Positions 10,824 through 22,526 of a DNA stretch of 64,000 bases are shown here, in pieces (position 1 is the first letter of the stretch; each line of letters starts with the position of its first letter). The notes under the pieces are model-generated. The model did no database searches. It saw only the letters and a program-made list of their open reading frames with translations, and was not told where the DNA came from. This stretch comes from Austropuccinia psidii (lineage: Eukaryota; Basidiomycota; Pucciniomycetes; Pucciniales; Sphaerophragmiaceae). The DNA is taken from the NCBI GenBank assembly GCA_023105745.1, contig JALGQZ010000007.1, positions 2,711,592 through 2,775,591 of the forward strand. The letters are read 5' to 3'. The translations under genes were made by a program, and so were the position numbers.

Positions 10824-12660
10824 TCAAGGGGATTTTGGTACTTGAATATGGATCATAGGTCCAAATTTCTTTCCTGTACTCCTGTTTGCATTTTGGCATC
10901 TGTCACAGGTATGGCAATATTCAATGGTTTCTTTTCTCCAAGATGGCCAACATGCACAGTTCTTAACTTTTTCAAGTGTTCTGTCTTCTGACAGGTGTCC
11001 AGAGTAGATGCTATCATGGCATTCATGAAGAATGGTATTGATAAGAAATCTGCTACACAATGTAATCACACAAGAATGTTTGGTTCTGTGGTAAATTATC
11101 CCATCAAAAAAGTGAAATCTTCCTTCAGAATAGGAATTCTTCCAAACTTCTTCAAGTGCATTGACTAAAGATTTATTTTTTCAGTCTTTATCTAATAACA
11201 AAGTGAAGATATGGAAATTCTTGTCTTGCTTAGAAGATTCTCTGACCTCTTCAAAGAATTCAGTCCCAATATCAGTTATGTTAATTCCTTCAATTGCACT
11301 CTGCCGTTCTGCTTCCAAAGGTACATAAGCTGAGTTATCAGGAGGATTGGCTAATGTCCACCTGCTAATTCCATCAGAATTATTGTGAATGTTTCCTGCC
11401 TTATGAACTATACTCATGTTACCTCTATATTATTCAATGGCCATTCGCCATCTCAACCTACATCTGTTGGGAGGTTTCACGTTAAGAAGTGATTTAACGG
11501 CATTACAGTCAGTTATAACTTCAAAAACAATGCCATAAAGATAATAGTGTAGTTTCTCAAGTGCCCATACCAAAAATAAGAATTCCATCTGGCTTCTGTT
11601 GGTTTCATTTGTCTTGGGACGTAACAAACTGGTCCCTCTGTAGGAAATTTCGACCTAATGTAGCGCTGCCCCTAATCCATCCCCACATGCATCAATGTAC
11701 AACTTAAAAGGTCTATTCCAGTCAGGCATGAGGAGTAAAGGTGCTTCTGTAAGAGCTTTCCTTATCTGTCCATAAGCTTTAATTCTTTTCTGTGTCATCT
11801 CAAATACTGTATGTTGATCACAGATTCTATAGAGTGACTTGGCTAGACTTTCAAAGTATTTCAGGTGTTGCCTTTAATAACTGGAAAAGCCAAGAAAATA
11901 CATCATTTCTTTCTTATTCCGGGGTATTTTATTAAGTAACACTGCTGCCACTTTATTTTTGTCAATACCCAAGCTTGAACCAGGAACAATATGTCCTAAA
12001 GCTTTAAATTCTTCAAAGCCAAAGTTACATTTCTTGAGTGTAATACTAATATTCACTCCTGTAGATTTGTCAAGTACTCTTGAAAGTCTTTCAAAGTGCA
12101 ATGCCCATTAGTCAGAACATATGATAATATTTTCACTATAAATGATAAGCCATCCCTCAGATAATTCTGTGGGGAAGATGGTATTCATTATTCTTTGATA
12201 ATGAGATGGTGCATTTTTAATACCAAATGCCATTCTAAGATATTCATAAATATCACAGTGAGTGCTAATTCTAAGTTATTTCTTAGTTTTGGGTGTCAAA
12301 AAACTTTGGTGAAAGCCTTTAAATGCATCCATGGATGTTACATACTTGGCTTTAGAAAATTGATACCTATCTGGAACTGTGTAGGTATTCAATTCTCTAA
12401 AATATCCAACCATCCTTGATTTATCATTATGCCAAGAAATGATAACAGATTTTGTCACTTCAACTTCTTCATTATGGCCGACTTGCCTTAGTATATGAAG
12501 TTGGATCAACTCTTGGATATGTTTTTCCAATGCTTCTTCAGCTCTGTGACTGGCGGATAAGCTGTTCTTCTAAGTACTGGAGGGTATGGTCTGTCAATAT
12601 TAAGATTAATATCAACTTCATACCCTTTAATAGTGCCTAATGGTTCATTATCAGAAGAAA
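10824..12660 (-). pseudogene. RT, RNase H and integrase zinc-binding region of element B (several frames)
   Basis: Read right to left: RT pieces at 12276-12530 (HNEEVEVTKSVI, RELNTYTVPDRY) and 11874-12101 (NISITLKKCNFGF, GHIVPGSSLGID), RNase H near 11430-11627 ([29 protein letters not shown]) and 11181-11417 ([20 protein letters not shown]), then the HHCC module at 10824-11069 (HECHDS ... GHLSEDRT ... CHTCDRC). Frameshifts and stops separate every piece. The YIDD box near 12110-12150 is eroded. Confidence 0.78.
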
Positions 12661-12679
12661 AGGCATTCTTATATCTTAA

Positions 12680-13324
12680 TCATACCTCAATAAGATCATG
12701 CCTCATTTTGGGTGATAATGATGGGTTAATCTGTGCTTCAACAAGTTGATTATCCACAAATTCATCCTTATAATTATTTTTAACAGAAGATATCATAGAT
12801 GTTTGTTTTTGCATATTGGAAAAAGCAAAATTTTGTCTTTTATTTTCTCCAATTATGAAATATATGTGTTTATGGTTATTGATTTCAATACCATAAATAT
12901 TCAAGTAATCATTTCCAAGAATGATGTGCTGAGATTTGAAATTGTCCATTACTACTATCTCAGTTTTCATTTTTACACTTCCTGCCAGATGTGGAAATAC
13001 AAGATTGGTGTCCAATATGCCCAAAGGTTACATGTTATTACTGGCACTACTAAATTGTAGACCCTCTATTGATAATAAATGGTTCTTCTATCCAGAAAGT
13101 ATGGCTTGAAGATAATCTTTTCTTACACAAGTAAAAAATGCCCCTGTATCCAAATTTACTCTGGCTTCAATATCATTCATCAGGATCAATGTGATACAAG
13201 ATGCTCCATCAGTGTATCCTTTACCTCTAGCAGGTTTGGTTTTACACCTTCTGGCATCCTTTATATTCATCAGGTTATGAAAATCCTCACTGTATTGTGG
13301 CAAGTGAGTATGGACTTCTGTCAC
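12680..13324 (-). pseudogene. Protease region of element B
   Basis: The frame at 13088-13324 includes KPARGKGYTDGA and VNLDTGAFFTCV, so unlike element A the DTGA active site of the aspartic protease is kept. The C-terminal half is in another frame at 12680-13024 (IVVMDNFKSQHIILGNDYL). A frameshift lies near 13024-13088. Confidence 0.72.
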
Positions 13325-13432
13325 TTCAATGAAAGCTGTAATGTTTTCAATGGGATAGTCTTCTACTTGTTTATCCTCAGATACTGCAGAATCTAGGTTA
13401 TATTCCTCTTTCTCTTCAGTACACTGAATTTC

Positions 13433-14660
13433 TTATTTGACTTGAACTTCATTAATATTTGTCTTCTTGGCGCAAGTGTTGGCCAAATGTGAAGTGCTTC
13501 CACACTTATGCCACTTCAAGACAGGTCTTTCAGGCCTCTTATTTTCTTTGAAAGTTTTAGAGACCATTGTGGATTCCATAGGGACTCTAACGCAGGTTTT
13601 TCCAATTCTTGTCCTAGTAATGATATCTTCCATGGCATTGATGTAGTCTTCTGTTGAATAGGGTTCTACACATCTGAACTTGATAGAATGTTCTAGTTCT
13701 CCTCCAGATTTTCTTAATATTTTCATATTAATCATAGAGTCAGACATATCTGGGTGTGAGGAAGATAATCTGTCTTTCTGTTTGAGGAACCAAGTAAGGG
13801 GTTCATACTTTTCTCAGTTAAAAATGGCACTTTCAAAAGCATTTTCCACTTTGAATCTCTAAGAATTGTTAGCCCATTTGGTAATTATTTCAGATTTCCA
13901 CCAAGGCCAATCATGTTTACCATGAGCTAGTCTCATTTTGTAATACCATTTCTTTGCAGTTTTGGTAAATAAAGAGTGTAGCTTGCCAACTATGATTTAA
14001 TCACATATGCAAAAATCTTCTTTCAACATATAAATAGTTCTGCTGAACTCAATATGATTGTATTGTCCTTCACCAGAGAATGTTGGCCAGTCTTCCAGTT
14101 GGGGAATATCTCTTGCACAGATAGGATCTTCTCCTAGAAATAGGGTCAAACTTCCTTTTACAGAAAGTTTCTCTTCAGTAAAAGGTGTAGAATTTCTTGG
14201 CATATGTGGTTCATAATTCTTATGAATTTGCTCTACATTTGCAATTATTTCATTCTTCAATTTGTGCCTCTCACTGTTACTTTTTTTCCAAATGTGTGCC
14301 AAAATCTTTGGTATTATTAATTTTTTTTAAAACATGATCTTTTATAATTCTAATTTGATCATTCATGTTTAAAATGGAAAGACCTTCCATTTCAGAATTT
14401 TGGGCTTTACATTGACTTTCACTTCTGTCACATGTACCGGTAATTGAATCAAGTTTGTCATTTGTCAACTTATACCATTCAGTATAATTTTTGTCATTTC
14501 TTTTTAATTCACTTCAATCTGATGTTATTTTATATAACTTTAAATCAAATTTACCAAGATCTACATCAATACTATATTTAACAAGGTTTATTTCTTGTAT
14601 TATTTGCGTGGAAAGTTACCATTCATCCTTTCATGCTCTTTTTCTGTGAATTCCATAACA
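13433..14660 (-). pseudogene. Gag of element B
   Basis: The capsid-like core is spread over 13997-14302 (EDWPTFSGEGQYNHIEF) and 13433-13747 (INMKILRKSGGELEHSIKFRC). The zinc knuckle reads WHKCGSTSHLANTC, with Ser in place of the usual Gly before His. A Lys/Glu-rich segment at 14277-14468 precedes it. All parts match the gag order seen in A and D, but stops and frameshifts separate them. Confidence 0.75.
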
Positions 14661-15348
14661 GTCCTGGCCATTTTGAAGACACTGTCCATGGCTGAAGACT
14701 CCAATTTGGGGATCCTGTACCCTTGTGGGTAAGGTCTGTAACGATTTTCTTTGCCTTTTCGCTTGCCCTTATGGTTGTTGGGACCTTTCTTCTTCTTCTG
14801 AGGTCCTTTGGGCTTCTCTTTGGATGCTTCTGGAGCTGGTAGATGCCACTGGGCCTTCTTTCAAAGCTGGAGTCATTTCTAATTCCTTATTCCGGTCTAT
14901 GGATAAAAGACTTTGGTTCTTCAACCAATTCTTTATTTTTTTGACATTGTCTTTGCAAGACAATGGGCTCCACCCTCCTAAGGGTTCTATGGTCTTCTCC
15001 TGACCCAGAAACCTCTTAATGTGTAAGTAGGAGTTCATGGCCCCTTGCCAAAGTGTTGGGCATATTTCCCACTCCTTTTGTTTTGCTGCTCTGAACCAAT
15101 TTTTGTATTGGGACTGATATATTTCTATGGCTTCCACTTGGAAATGCTTCACCTCTTAAAGCATTACCTTCAATTAGTTCAGGCTAAGAGTTCACATCAA
15201 AGCTTGTTGGTACAGACCTTGGGGAAGGGGGGTAGTTCTGACATCCTCCAGATGTGTCTTTCTTGAGGAAGACTTTGCAGACCTTGCTCTGGTCTTAACT
15301 CTTCCTTTTTCAGGTCCATCTGATTGGACTGAACAGCTGCTTCAATCT
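14640..15348 (-). pseudogene. Gag N-terminal overlapping frame of element B
   Basis: The open stretch 14769-15152 encodes IEIYQSQYKNWFRAAKQKEWEI, then GAMNSYLHIKRFLGQEK, GGWSPLSCKDNVKKIKNWL and a Pro/Ser/Glu-rich tail. It parallels the A frame at 6845-7315 and the D frame at 39762-40456. Downstream, FNMARTVMEF-like coding occurs near 14640-14690. The piece upstream to 15348 joins the leader exon after removal of a 65-bp intron. Confidence 0.55.
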
Positions 15349-15413
15349 CTGGTATGCACTATTTTTCATGCAATTCAAGATAAAAATAAGAATTGAAAAC
15401 AGAAAACACACAC
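15349..15413 (-). other. Candidate 65-bp intron in the leader of element B
   Basis: The minus strand reads CCAAAAG|GTGTGTGTT ... GCATACCAG|AGATTG. The position and the AAAG|GT donor and AG|AGAT acceptor style match the D and E introns. Confidence 0.55.
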
Positions 15414-15557
15414 CTTTTGGTTGTTGTTTTGTTTGTTCTGTTTTAAATAAAGTGCCTCTTTTAGAAATTTGCACTTCAATACTGTCTTCAGATTCTGGAC
15501 TGGTAATATATCTCTTACTGGGCTTATTACCAGCTGCAATATAGTTTATTAAAGACA
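15414..15557 (-). other. Candidate leader coding exon of element B
   Basis: Bounded by TTTCTCTAG|TGTCTT upstream and the GTGTGT donor downstream. It encodes a hydrophilic stretch (GNKPSKRYITSPESEDSIEV) and, like the A and D exons, contains no Met. Confidence 0.5.
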
Positions 15558-15880
15558 CTAGAGAAAAATTTTATAAAAGAAAATTATTTTTTATACTTTT
15601 AGAATGGTTGTAAGACTTTTTATAAGTTTTTATTTTTTTAACTTAAAAGAAAGTTGAAATTGATTTAGAGTAACTCAAAGAATGATTTTATAAGTTTTCG
15701 GATGTGAAAAAGCCATGTGTAAAAACAGTATGAAATTAAACCAAATTCCTCAATGAAAAATATTTTAAGACAATTTCCAAAAAAAAAGAATTTTAACTTC
15801 AAATTGAAAGAAAAAAAAGGCTAAATTAATATATTTTAAATATTAAAATATATTCATTAAGGGTACAAGGTTCAAAAAAC

Positions 15881-15897
15881 ATGGCTAGGCCCCAAAA
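15881..15897 (-). promoter_or_regulatory. Primer-binding-site-like motif of element B
   Basis: The minus strand reads TTTTGGGGCCTAGCCAT straight after the LTR end ...CTTACA, with a 3-nt spacer before TGGGGCC. It aligns with the corresponding motifs of A, D and E. Confidence 0.55.
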
Positions 15898-16626
15898 TGT
15901 AAGATGTGTCTATGAAACTGTTGATAATATCACAATTAAGAAAAAGTACTGTGACTGTTCTTATGAGATATAATAATAGAAATTATTATAACCAAAATTG
16001 ATTAATTAATTGATTAATCATTTCCTTTATTTGTTATACACTACTAGGGTTTATAACAGTAAGCATTAATTGTCTACTAGAATCAATCACAAGACGTATT
16101 CAATAATAAAACTTCTTTATTAAAATGATAAAATTAGTTGAATATATAATTATCACTTTCAAGAATAATTTTAAATAGAATTCTTGAAGAAAAAATTTAA
16201 TAGAGAAAACCTTCAAGAATTAAGATAAATCACTCCTTAATATTCCAAATAACTTATTAAAGGTCATAGCAGAGGAATTTGATGAAGAATTGTGGATTTA
16301 TAACAGTATTACAACAATATATAGTTGACTTCTATATTTTCATGTCTTTCTTATTCATTCTGAAAGATTAAAACACTTAAAAAAATATTTGAACTAATAC
16401 TTACTTGTTGGTAATAAAGGTTTATTTAAAAATTGTGATGATTCTGGGAAAAACAGCAAGAGTAGGCCTCTTTTAAGTCTAAGACAGCTCACAGAGGCGT
16501 GCCATGGAGCAAACTGAGAAACCAGTGAGTGAGAAAACAATCATCCTTTTGGATTAATGATTGCATCATCTTTTGTCATGTAAGATTATCATAATTACTT
16601 AATTGATGCTTTTATGTGACTACGAA
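15898..16626 (-). repeat. Truncated 5' LTR of element B
   Basis: The minus strand ends ...GACACATCTTACA at 15898. The stretch 16440-16620 is an inverted copy of 17805-17990 in LTR C (shared GGCCTCTTTTAAG, GAGCTGT, TTTGCTCCATGG). The U3 part is missing because a plus-oriented LTR begins at 16627. Confidence 0.75.
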
Positions 16627-18520
16627 TGTGAGCCTTGAGGTATATCTTACATACCCAAATAGGCCACAATTATCTTGAAAATAAATTTTGAATTATGCAT
16701 AACTCATGAGTCATGCATATATCCAAAATTGTACATTTTTTGATCTCAGAAAAAATGAATAACTTTTTATTGAATAAGTAAATCCATGGATTTAAGGCCA
16801 GATTTGGATTCTACACAAAACCTCTCCTAGGGTAGCTCCATAGAGTGAATAAGCTCAAATTAACTCTTTGAGGTGGTAATATGGAAAATAGTTCAATACC
16901 ACATTATCAATACCACATAAAAGATCTGTGAAAAGTTTTGTTTTTCTTAATTTCATGCCAAAATAATGGGAATGTGAGAAATCCCATGTTACATATACAC
17001 TAAGAATAGTGTTATTCATGTTTTGAGCACTTGATATCATGGTATTCTTACATTGACTTTTGGTACACTCATAGTGGATATCTCGCTTTAAGCTTAAATT
17101 CCTCTTTTGATGGAAAAATAAGCAAGGGGGACAAAAGACATCAAAAAGAGCCGGGTACCCAACTTCTGAGGCCTCAGATGTGTGGACAGCTCCAAGCTTG
17201 GATGCATGGCTGATCTTGGACCAATTAGTAAACTAAAACACTTTGGGAACTTGGTTACCATGTTACAACTACTGTAAATCTTAAGAAAATAGCAAATAAC
17301 CTGCTATTTTGACATGCCAAGGAGGTAAAGAGCTACTTAGACTCCTGTAACCATGTCAATTCTTAATTACTTTCCATGGATAAACCCAAAAAGAGTAATT
17401 AAAACCCTTTTTGTACTTGAATCCATTGATTTACCTCATAGCATGTAGTTAAACACTGATATTTGCAATTCTACGTAGGAATGAGGTAAAAACTTCAAAA
17501 ATTCATGAAAAATACAATTCTTAATGCATCTCTATGAAACCTTTAGGACCAATGGAGAACTGTATTATCTATGGTAAAACCAAAATAATTATGGTGTTAC
17601 TAGTAAAATTAAAAGGTTTACTTACAATCCATTTTTGATTATTCTATGTGAAACACTGAATCTTCAAAAATTCACAGTAACTACAACCTGTGATGAAATT
17701 GCCAATAACATTGATTACTTTGAAAAATAAATGATTATTTTGGAATAAAAGAAGATTTGCAGATTTCACTCCTTTTATTCTTAGCCATATTGGGGTTGGT
17801 AGTCACGTAAAAGCATCAATTAAGTAATTATGATAATATTACGTGACAACAGATGATGCAATCAATAATCAAAAAGGGTTTATTGTTTTCTCAGTCACTG
17901 GTTTTTTAGTTTGCTCCATGGAATTCCTCTGTGAGCTGTTGTTGACTTAAAAGAGGCCTCCTCTTGCTGTTGTTTCCATATCAAATCAACTTATTATCCA
18001 TTTATATCTTTGCTACCAAGTAAGTATTAGCTAAACTATTCTTAAATGTTTTGCTTCTTTCAGAATCAATAATAAGGACGTGAAATCATATAATCCAACT
18101 ATATATTGTTGTAATCCTGCTATAAATCATTTGGATCCCTTAAATCCACAATTCTATGTCAAATTTCTCTACTTATATCTTTCAATAAGTTCTTTCGAGT
18201 ATAAGTGAGTCATTTATCCTTAATTCTTACAGTTTTTCTCTAAAATTAGTTTTCTTCAAGAATTATCTTTATAATTATTCTTGCAAAAGATAATTATATA
18301 TTCAAATAATTGTATCATTTTAATAAAAGAAGTTTTTATTATCAAATTCTTCTTGTAACTGATTCTTGCAGACAATTACTGCTCACTCTTAAAAGCACTA
18401 GTAGTGTTTAACACGTGAAAGAAATAATTCTTTAACTATTTAATTGTGGTTATAAAAATATTTTATTATTATATTTCATAAGAACAGACATAGTACTGTT
18501 AATTAATAGTAATATTATTG
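16627..18520 (+). repeat. LTR C (plus orientation), probably solo
   Basis: Starts TGTGAGCCTTGAGGTATA, like the P LTR start TGTGAGCCTTTGAGATAT, and contains sequence homologous to the B LTR in inverse orientation. The minus-strand B LTR fragment stops exactly where it begins. A TATA-like TTAAAAG lies at 17947-17953. Near 18520 homology to the B LTR end stops (AATATTATTG). No retrotransposon coding sequence follows, so it is most simply a solo or truncated LTR. Confidence 0.7.
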
Positions 18521-18600
18521 TAAGGTGTGGATATGAAGCTTTGATTAAAAATCAAGTACTTTTCCTGTCCTCAAAATTTGTATAAGTAAAAATCAATTAT
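18519..18600 (-). repeat. Possible end fragment of another LTR (minus orientation)
   Basis: TGTAAGGTGTGGATATGAAG followed by TTAAAAATCAAG resembles, in the same orientation, the minus-strand LTR ends at 15898 (TGTAAGATGTGTCTATGAAAC) and 8244 (GTAAGGTTTGACTATGAAAC). How far it extends is unclear. From 18600 to 19930 I see AT-rich DNA with no coding or structural feature I can support. Confidence 0.35.
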
Positions 18601-19930
18601 AAATAGTGAGAAATATTGTTCTTAAGAGAAAACATACCAATTCCATTGTTTATAACTTTATTAGTATAAAAAAATAATATTATAAAGATTTATTGTTTTA
18701 CCAACAAGAAGATTTATCCCAAAAATGCTCTACAAGAGATATTTCAGGCTACAAAAGGAATTTCTTCAAGAGCAATTTCAATTGGAATTAATTGAACAGA
18801 GAACTGCAAGCAATTAAAAAGTCTTCAAAAAGAATATTAAAGAGAAAAAATGCCCAAAAGTGACCAGAGTGAATTTGGGAACAAAGTGACAAAGTTAACA
18901 GTGATGAAAGATGCTTTAATTCACTTTTGGGGTGGTTCAGGGGTAAAAATGATTATAAGAGTTACAAACAATGATTATAATGATTTTTTCACGTGGTTAA
19001 AAGGTTTAAAATGATTTAAGAAAGTTGGTTGGAATCTTTTATCGATTGGTTTAACAGTGTTTAAACTAACTATAAAAGGAAAAGATTCTAACATGAAGAG
19101 AAAAGTGGGGCAAAGAAGACATTCTTTTATAGCCATCAATTTTCTTACTACAAAAGTAGAATTTACTCTTGTCAGTCATGAAAAAAAGTCTTGAAACAGA
19201 AAAGCCAATTATGGCATCATTGAACCCTGGTTTAGACCAAAAAAGGGCTGGTTTAAGCCATTTTTAGGCATTTCTAGCCATTTTAGACCCTTAAATCAAC
19301 CATTACTATAGCAATACCTGGTCTAGAGCCTTCAAAACATGTCAGAATGTGTTTAAGAGACGTAGAAACCAGTTAAAACTTTTTTACTATGATTTTGTTA
19401 TCTTAAGGGTAGTTTTACCCTCTTGGCAACAGCTAAAACTACCCTAGTTGATATCAAAACCTCATCATCAATTGAGTTCACAGACCCTGTAACTCAGTTC
19501 CAGGCCAAAAGTGATGAACTTTTGCCTGAATTTTGACACCACACGCCTGTCAGCAAGGATTTTGGGGGTCTAGCTCCTCCTTAGAGCTGGAGTTCCTTTT
19601 CCCCCCCAAATGCAATCTTTCCAACTTATTTTTCCTTTAATTCCTCATAATGTATTATACTTAGAATTTACATATGTCATTCAATTGAGTTGTACAGTTC
19701 AATACAGTAATAATTGATACCTCATATGTGATTCAAAGTTCACTTATGTAATACACGCACACATTTTGACATTTCAATTGAATTCAATTGAAAATACTTT
19801 AATTCCTCATAACTTCTAAAATATACACAACACCTCAATTTTAACACACATTTTGGTAATTAACACTACATGTGATGTGAATTAAGTTAAAGCTTTGAGG
19901 ATTTTCAATTTTCATACAGAAAATACTAAA

Positions 19931-20446
19931 AACTTAATTTTAGCCTTCAGGTTGCTACCCTGTAGTTTAAAGTCATACAAAGACTAATTTTAGCCTTCAG
20001 GTTGCTACCCCGTAGTTTAAAGTCATACAAGGACTAATTTTGGCCGTCAGGTTGCTACCCTGTAGTTTAAAGTCATACAAGGACTAATTTTAGCCTTCAG
20101 GTTGCTACCCTGTAGTTTAAAGTCATAAAAGGAGTAATTTTAGCCTTCAGATTGCTACCCTGTAGTTTAAAGTCATACAAGGACTAAATTTCAGCCTTCA
20201 GGTTGCTACCCTGTAGTTTAAAGTCATACAAGGACTAATTTTAGCCTTAAGGTTGCTACCCTGTAGTTTAAAGTCATACAAGGACTAATTTTGGCCTTAA
20301 AGTTGCTACCCTGTAGTTTGAGTCATACAACAACTAAATCTTGGCCATCTGGGAACCACCCTGTAGTTTAAAGTCATACAAGGACTGATTTCAGCCTTCA
20401 GGTTGCTACCCTGTGGTTTAAAGTCATACAAGGACTAATTTTAGCC
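19931..20446 (+). repeat. 50-bp tandem array, about ten units
   Basis: Head-to-tail units of exactly 50 bp in most copies, each with GGACTAATTTTAGCC, TTCAGGTTGCTACCC and TGTAGTTTAAAGTCATACAA. Units differ by point changes and rare 1-bp indels. Each junction forms a short hairpin, AGTC-ATACAAG-GACT. The same TAGTTTAA-rGTC-ATACA-GGAC pattern occurs at 60033 and 60101 beside the G pol gene. Confidence 0.9.
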
Positions 20447-20514
20447 TGATCTGTTCTGTTATCCTTTATGTTAATCAAGACTTTTTATTTTATTTTTATC
20501 TATTATTATTTTTT

Positions 20515-20640
20515 TTATATATTTGTTAAAAAAAAAAAAAAAATTTTTTTTTTTTATGTTGAAATTTTTTTTTTTTTTTATGTTGAAATTTTTTTTTTTT
20601 TTTTTATGTTGAATTGTTTTTTTTTTAAGAGTGATCAAAT
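20515..20640. repeat. Low-complexity A/T tract with ATGTTGAA interruptions
   Basis: Runs of 10-18 T (and one of about 15 A) separated by ATGTTGAA three times. Apparent ORFs across it are composition artefacts. Confidence 0.8.
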
Positions 20641-20705
20641 TGATAAGTGTTTTTGAATGAGGTCTCAATTTGAAGAGTGATGTTACATTTTTAAATGGTG
20701 TAGTG

Positions 20706-22526
20706 CACTGGGGGAAAAAGGTTGACCCCCTGGATGTTGGGTCGCGCCGTCTCTTCAAGTGACCCCCTGACCCCCTTTTGAGGGGTCAGCTGAGTGACTC
20801 TTGCCAACTTAACTTTTTGGTAGCTCAACAAAAGACAAAATATTTTTTTTTTTAAAAAAAAACTCAGCTTCCAAAATTGCATGAAGATTTTGTTGTCCAA
20901 ATTTCGAAAAAAAAAAATTGCACTCTCTGAGCGATATGGTAGCTTTTTAATGACATAGACCTCTAATATCGAATCAAACTTGTTATCACTGTGAGCATTC
21001 AAATCCTCCAATACTTTCAGGTATCGCTTAGGAAAATTTCTTGCTATTTCAAATTTGTAACATCTAGTATGAAGCTGGTTCAAATTCAATAGTTGTTAAG
21101 CTCCAAATTTATACATCTTGAATAATTCAATCTAATTACTTACTCTCTGCCTCCATTTCTGCACAACCCTCTTATCCTTATCACAAACTTTCTTTCCAGC
21201 CTCTTTGTTTTCTACCTTGTGAACATCAGCCATCAAATAATGAACAAAATGGTCATATGCCATTTTCAGCAATTGGAGGTTGTTGCAGTAAGCCAATGAA
21301 GCTCTTATATATTTATAAGCTCCACTACTTGAGACCTGCCTAAATGTCATAAGAGCTGCTGTCCAACAAGCTTCATTATATAAAGAATCTGGAGCTTCCT
21401 CAAGATCTGGTGCCCAAAGACGAATCCCAAGCTTTGAGAGCATTGAATGGAGATAAAGAATGTAAAATTCTTTGAGGTGAATGATATGCTTTCCAACCTT
21501 CATATGCCCAGAACGTGCATCACGAAGTGTCTTGACTTCTTTTTCACTAATAAGGCTAGCTCCTGTATTACTCTGCGCAACATTCACAACTTGTTCATTA
21601 CTAGAAAAACGTCCATAAAACTCTTTTAGAAGCAAGCAATCTGGTGATGGTGGAAGTGAGTCTTTTTCAAGCATACCCCACAAGATTCTGATGTGGGAAT
21701 AAAGCGCCTCCTGCATGATAAATATTGCAACAAGTAATTCATTTAGTACTTCATAACTTGAATAACACTTACTTTTGTATGAATAGAGTCTTCTGGTACC
21801 TCACACATTAGCATTTGAGCTGGACTACGCTTAATTGGTGGAGTGGATGCTTATGGTCTTTTGCAATGGTGATTTGTTGGAGAGGGATTTTTTTCTTTAG
21901 TTTTTATGGTGGATTTCTTGGATGGAGTAATTTTTGAATTTTTTGTTGGTTTTTTTCTCCACCTTTTTGAGAATTCTTCCTATGAATATTAGCACTTGAC
22001 TTGACCTCAAGAGCTTCTACTTTTTGCAAGAGCGAATTGATGACTTCATCCCTGGAAGAAATCAAACTTTGGAGGTTTGTTATTTTGATGTCGCAAGAGT
22101 TTCCAGTTGAAAAAGGGTTATAACCATAACCTCCCATATTCATGATTTAAATAAAATATGAGATGAAATCAGAAGAATGTTAGAAAGAAGGGTGAATTAA
22201 GTTCATGGTTTCTGAGATAATGTGATGTCTAAAGATCTGAAATGAATAACTTCACCAAGTACTTAATAAAAGAAAAGGTTTGTTTCCAAATGAAAACTCT
22301 CTTCAAAAAAACCATTCATTTTTAACAAAGGACATGAGTGATTCGGCTGATTTCTGATCTTGATGAAAGGTATTTGTTGACGTTCAATGAAAAAGTATAA
22401 AGGAAAAAAGAAATTGGACTGAACGTCTTTGTTCAGCTACCAAAAATAAATTTGGCAATCCATAAGGGGTCACTGAAAGAGACCGTGTGACCCGACATCC
22501 GGGGGGTAAACCTTTTTCCCCCAGTG
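20706..22526 (-). mobile_element. CACTG-ended terminal-inverted-repeat DNA transposon H
   Basis: The left end starts CACTGGGGGAAAAAGG; the right end is its inverse, CCTTTTTCCCCCAGTG. Similarity continues for about 60 bp on each side (ACCCCC, GGATGT.GGGTC, GTCTCTT, AGTGACCCC). Both sides carry a GTG flank (20703-20705 and 22527-22529), a 3-bp target duplication. CACTR ends and a 3-bp duplication suggest a CACTA/CMC-like superfamily; this is inference because no transposase is recognised inside. The element is 1821 bp and carries one broken spliced gene, so it is probably non-autonomous. Confidence 0.75.
20900..22143 (-). pseudogene. Broken three-exon gene inside transposon H
   Basis: Exon 1 starts MNMGGYGYNPFSTG near 22143 and has a heptad-like helix (ITNLQSLISSRDEVINSLLQKVEAL). 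A shift in an A-run and a TAA interrupt it before IKRSPAQMLMCEVPEDSIHTK. A donor AAAA|GTAAGT at about 21775 and acceptor ATGCAG near 21714 join it to exon 2 (21147-21713: EALYSHIRILWGMLEKDSLPP ... APDSLYNEACWTAALMTFRQV). A second GTAAGT donor at the end of exon 2 leads to exon 3 near 21070-20900 (KFEIARNFPKRYLKVLEDL, YVIKKLPYRSESA). I recall similar multi-copy proteins in rust proteomes, but no domain name fits with confidence. Function unknown. Confidence 0.5.

Larger units (their letters stand above)
10229..16626 (-). mobile_element. Older, decayed Ty3/Gypsy chromodomain-family element B
   Basis: Minus order: partial 5' LTR (15898-16626), PBS-like motif, spliced leader exon, gag, protease, RT, RNase H, integrase. 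Element A interrupts the integrase gene at 10228/10229, so the B 3' end should lie beyond element A, outside the window. The reading frame is broken into about a dozen pieces. This matches its position as the outer, older layer of the nest. Confidence 0.82.

Noticed and set aside
19540..19610. Possible LTR end and primer site (GGATTTTGGGGGTCTAGCTCC)
   Set aside because: It resembles the A/B/D/E primer motif, but no LTR end, partner LTR or coding region could be placed around it.
19931..20446. Regular 50-bp repeats resembling a CRISPR array
   Set aside because: Units are contiguous and repeat along their full length with no unique spacers, in a eukaryotic context.
20468..20656. Phe/Tyr/Lys-rich ORFs on both strands
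   Set aside because: Produced by poly-T and poly-A runs.
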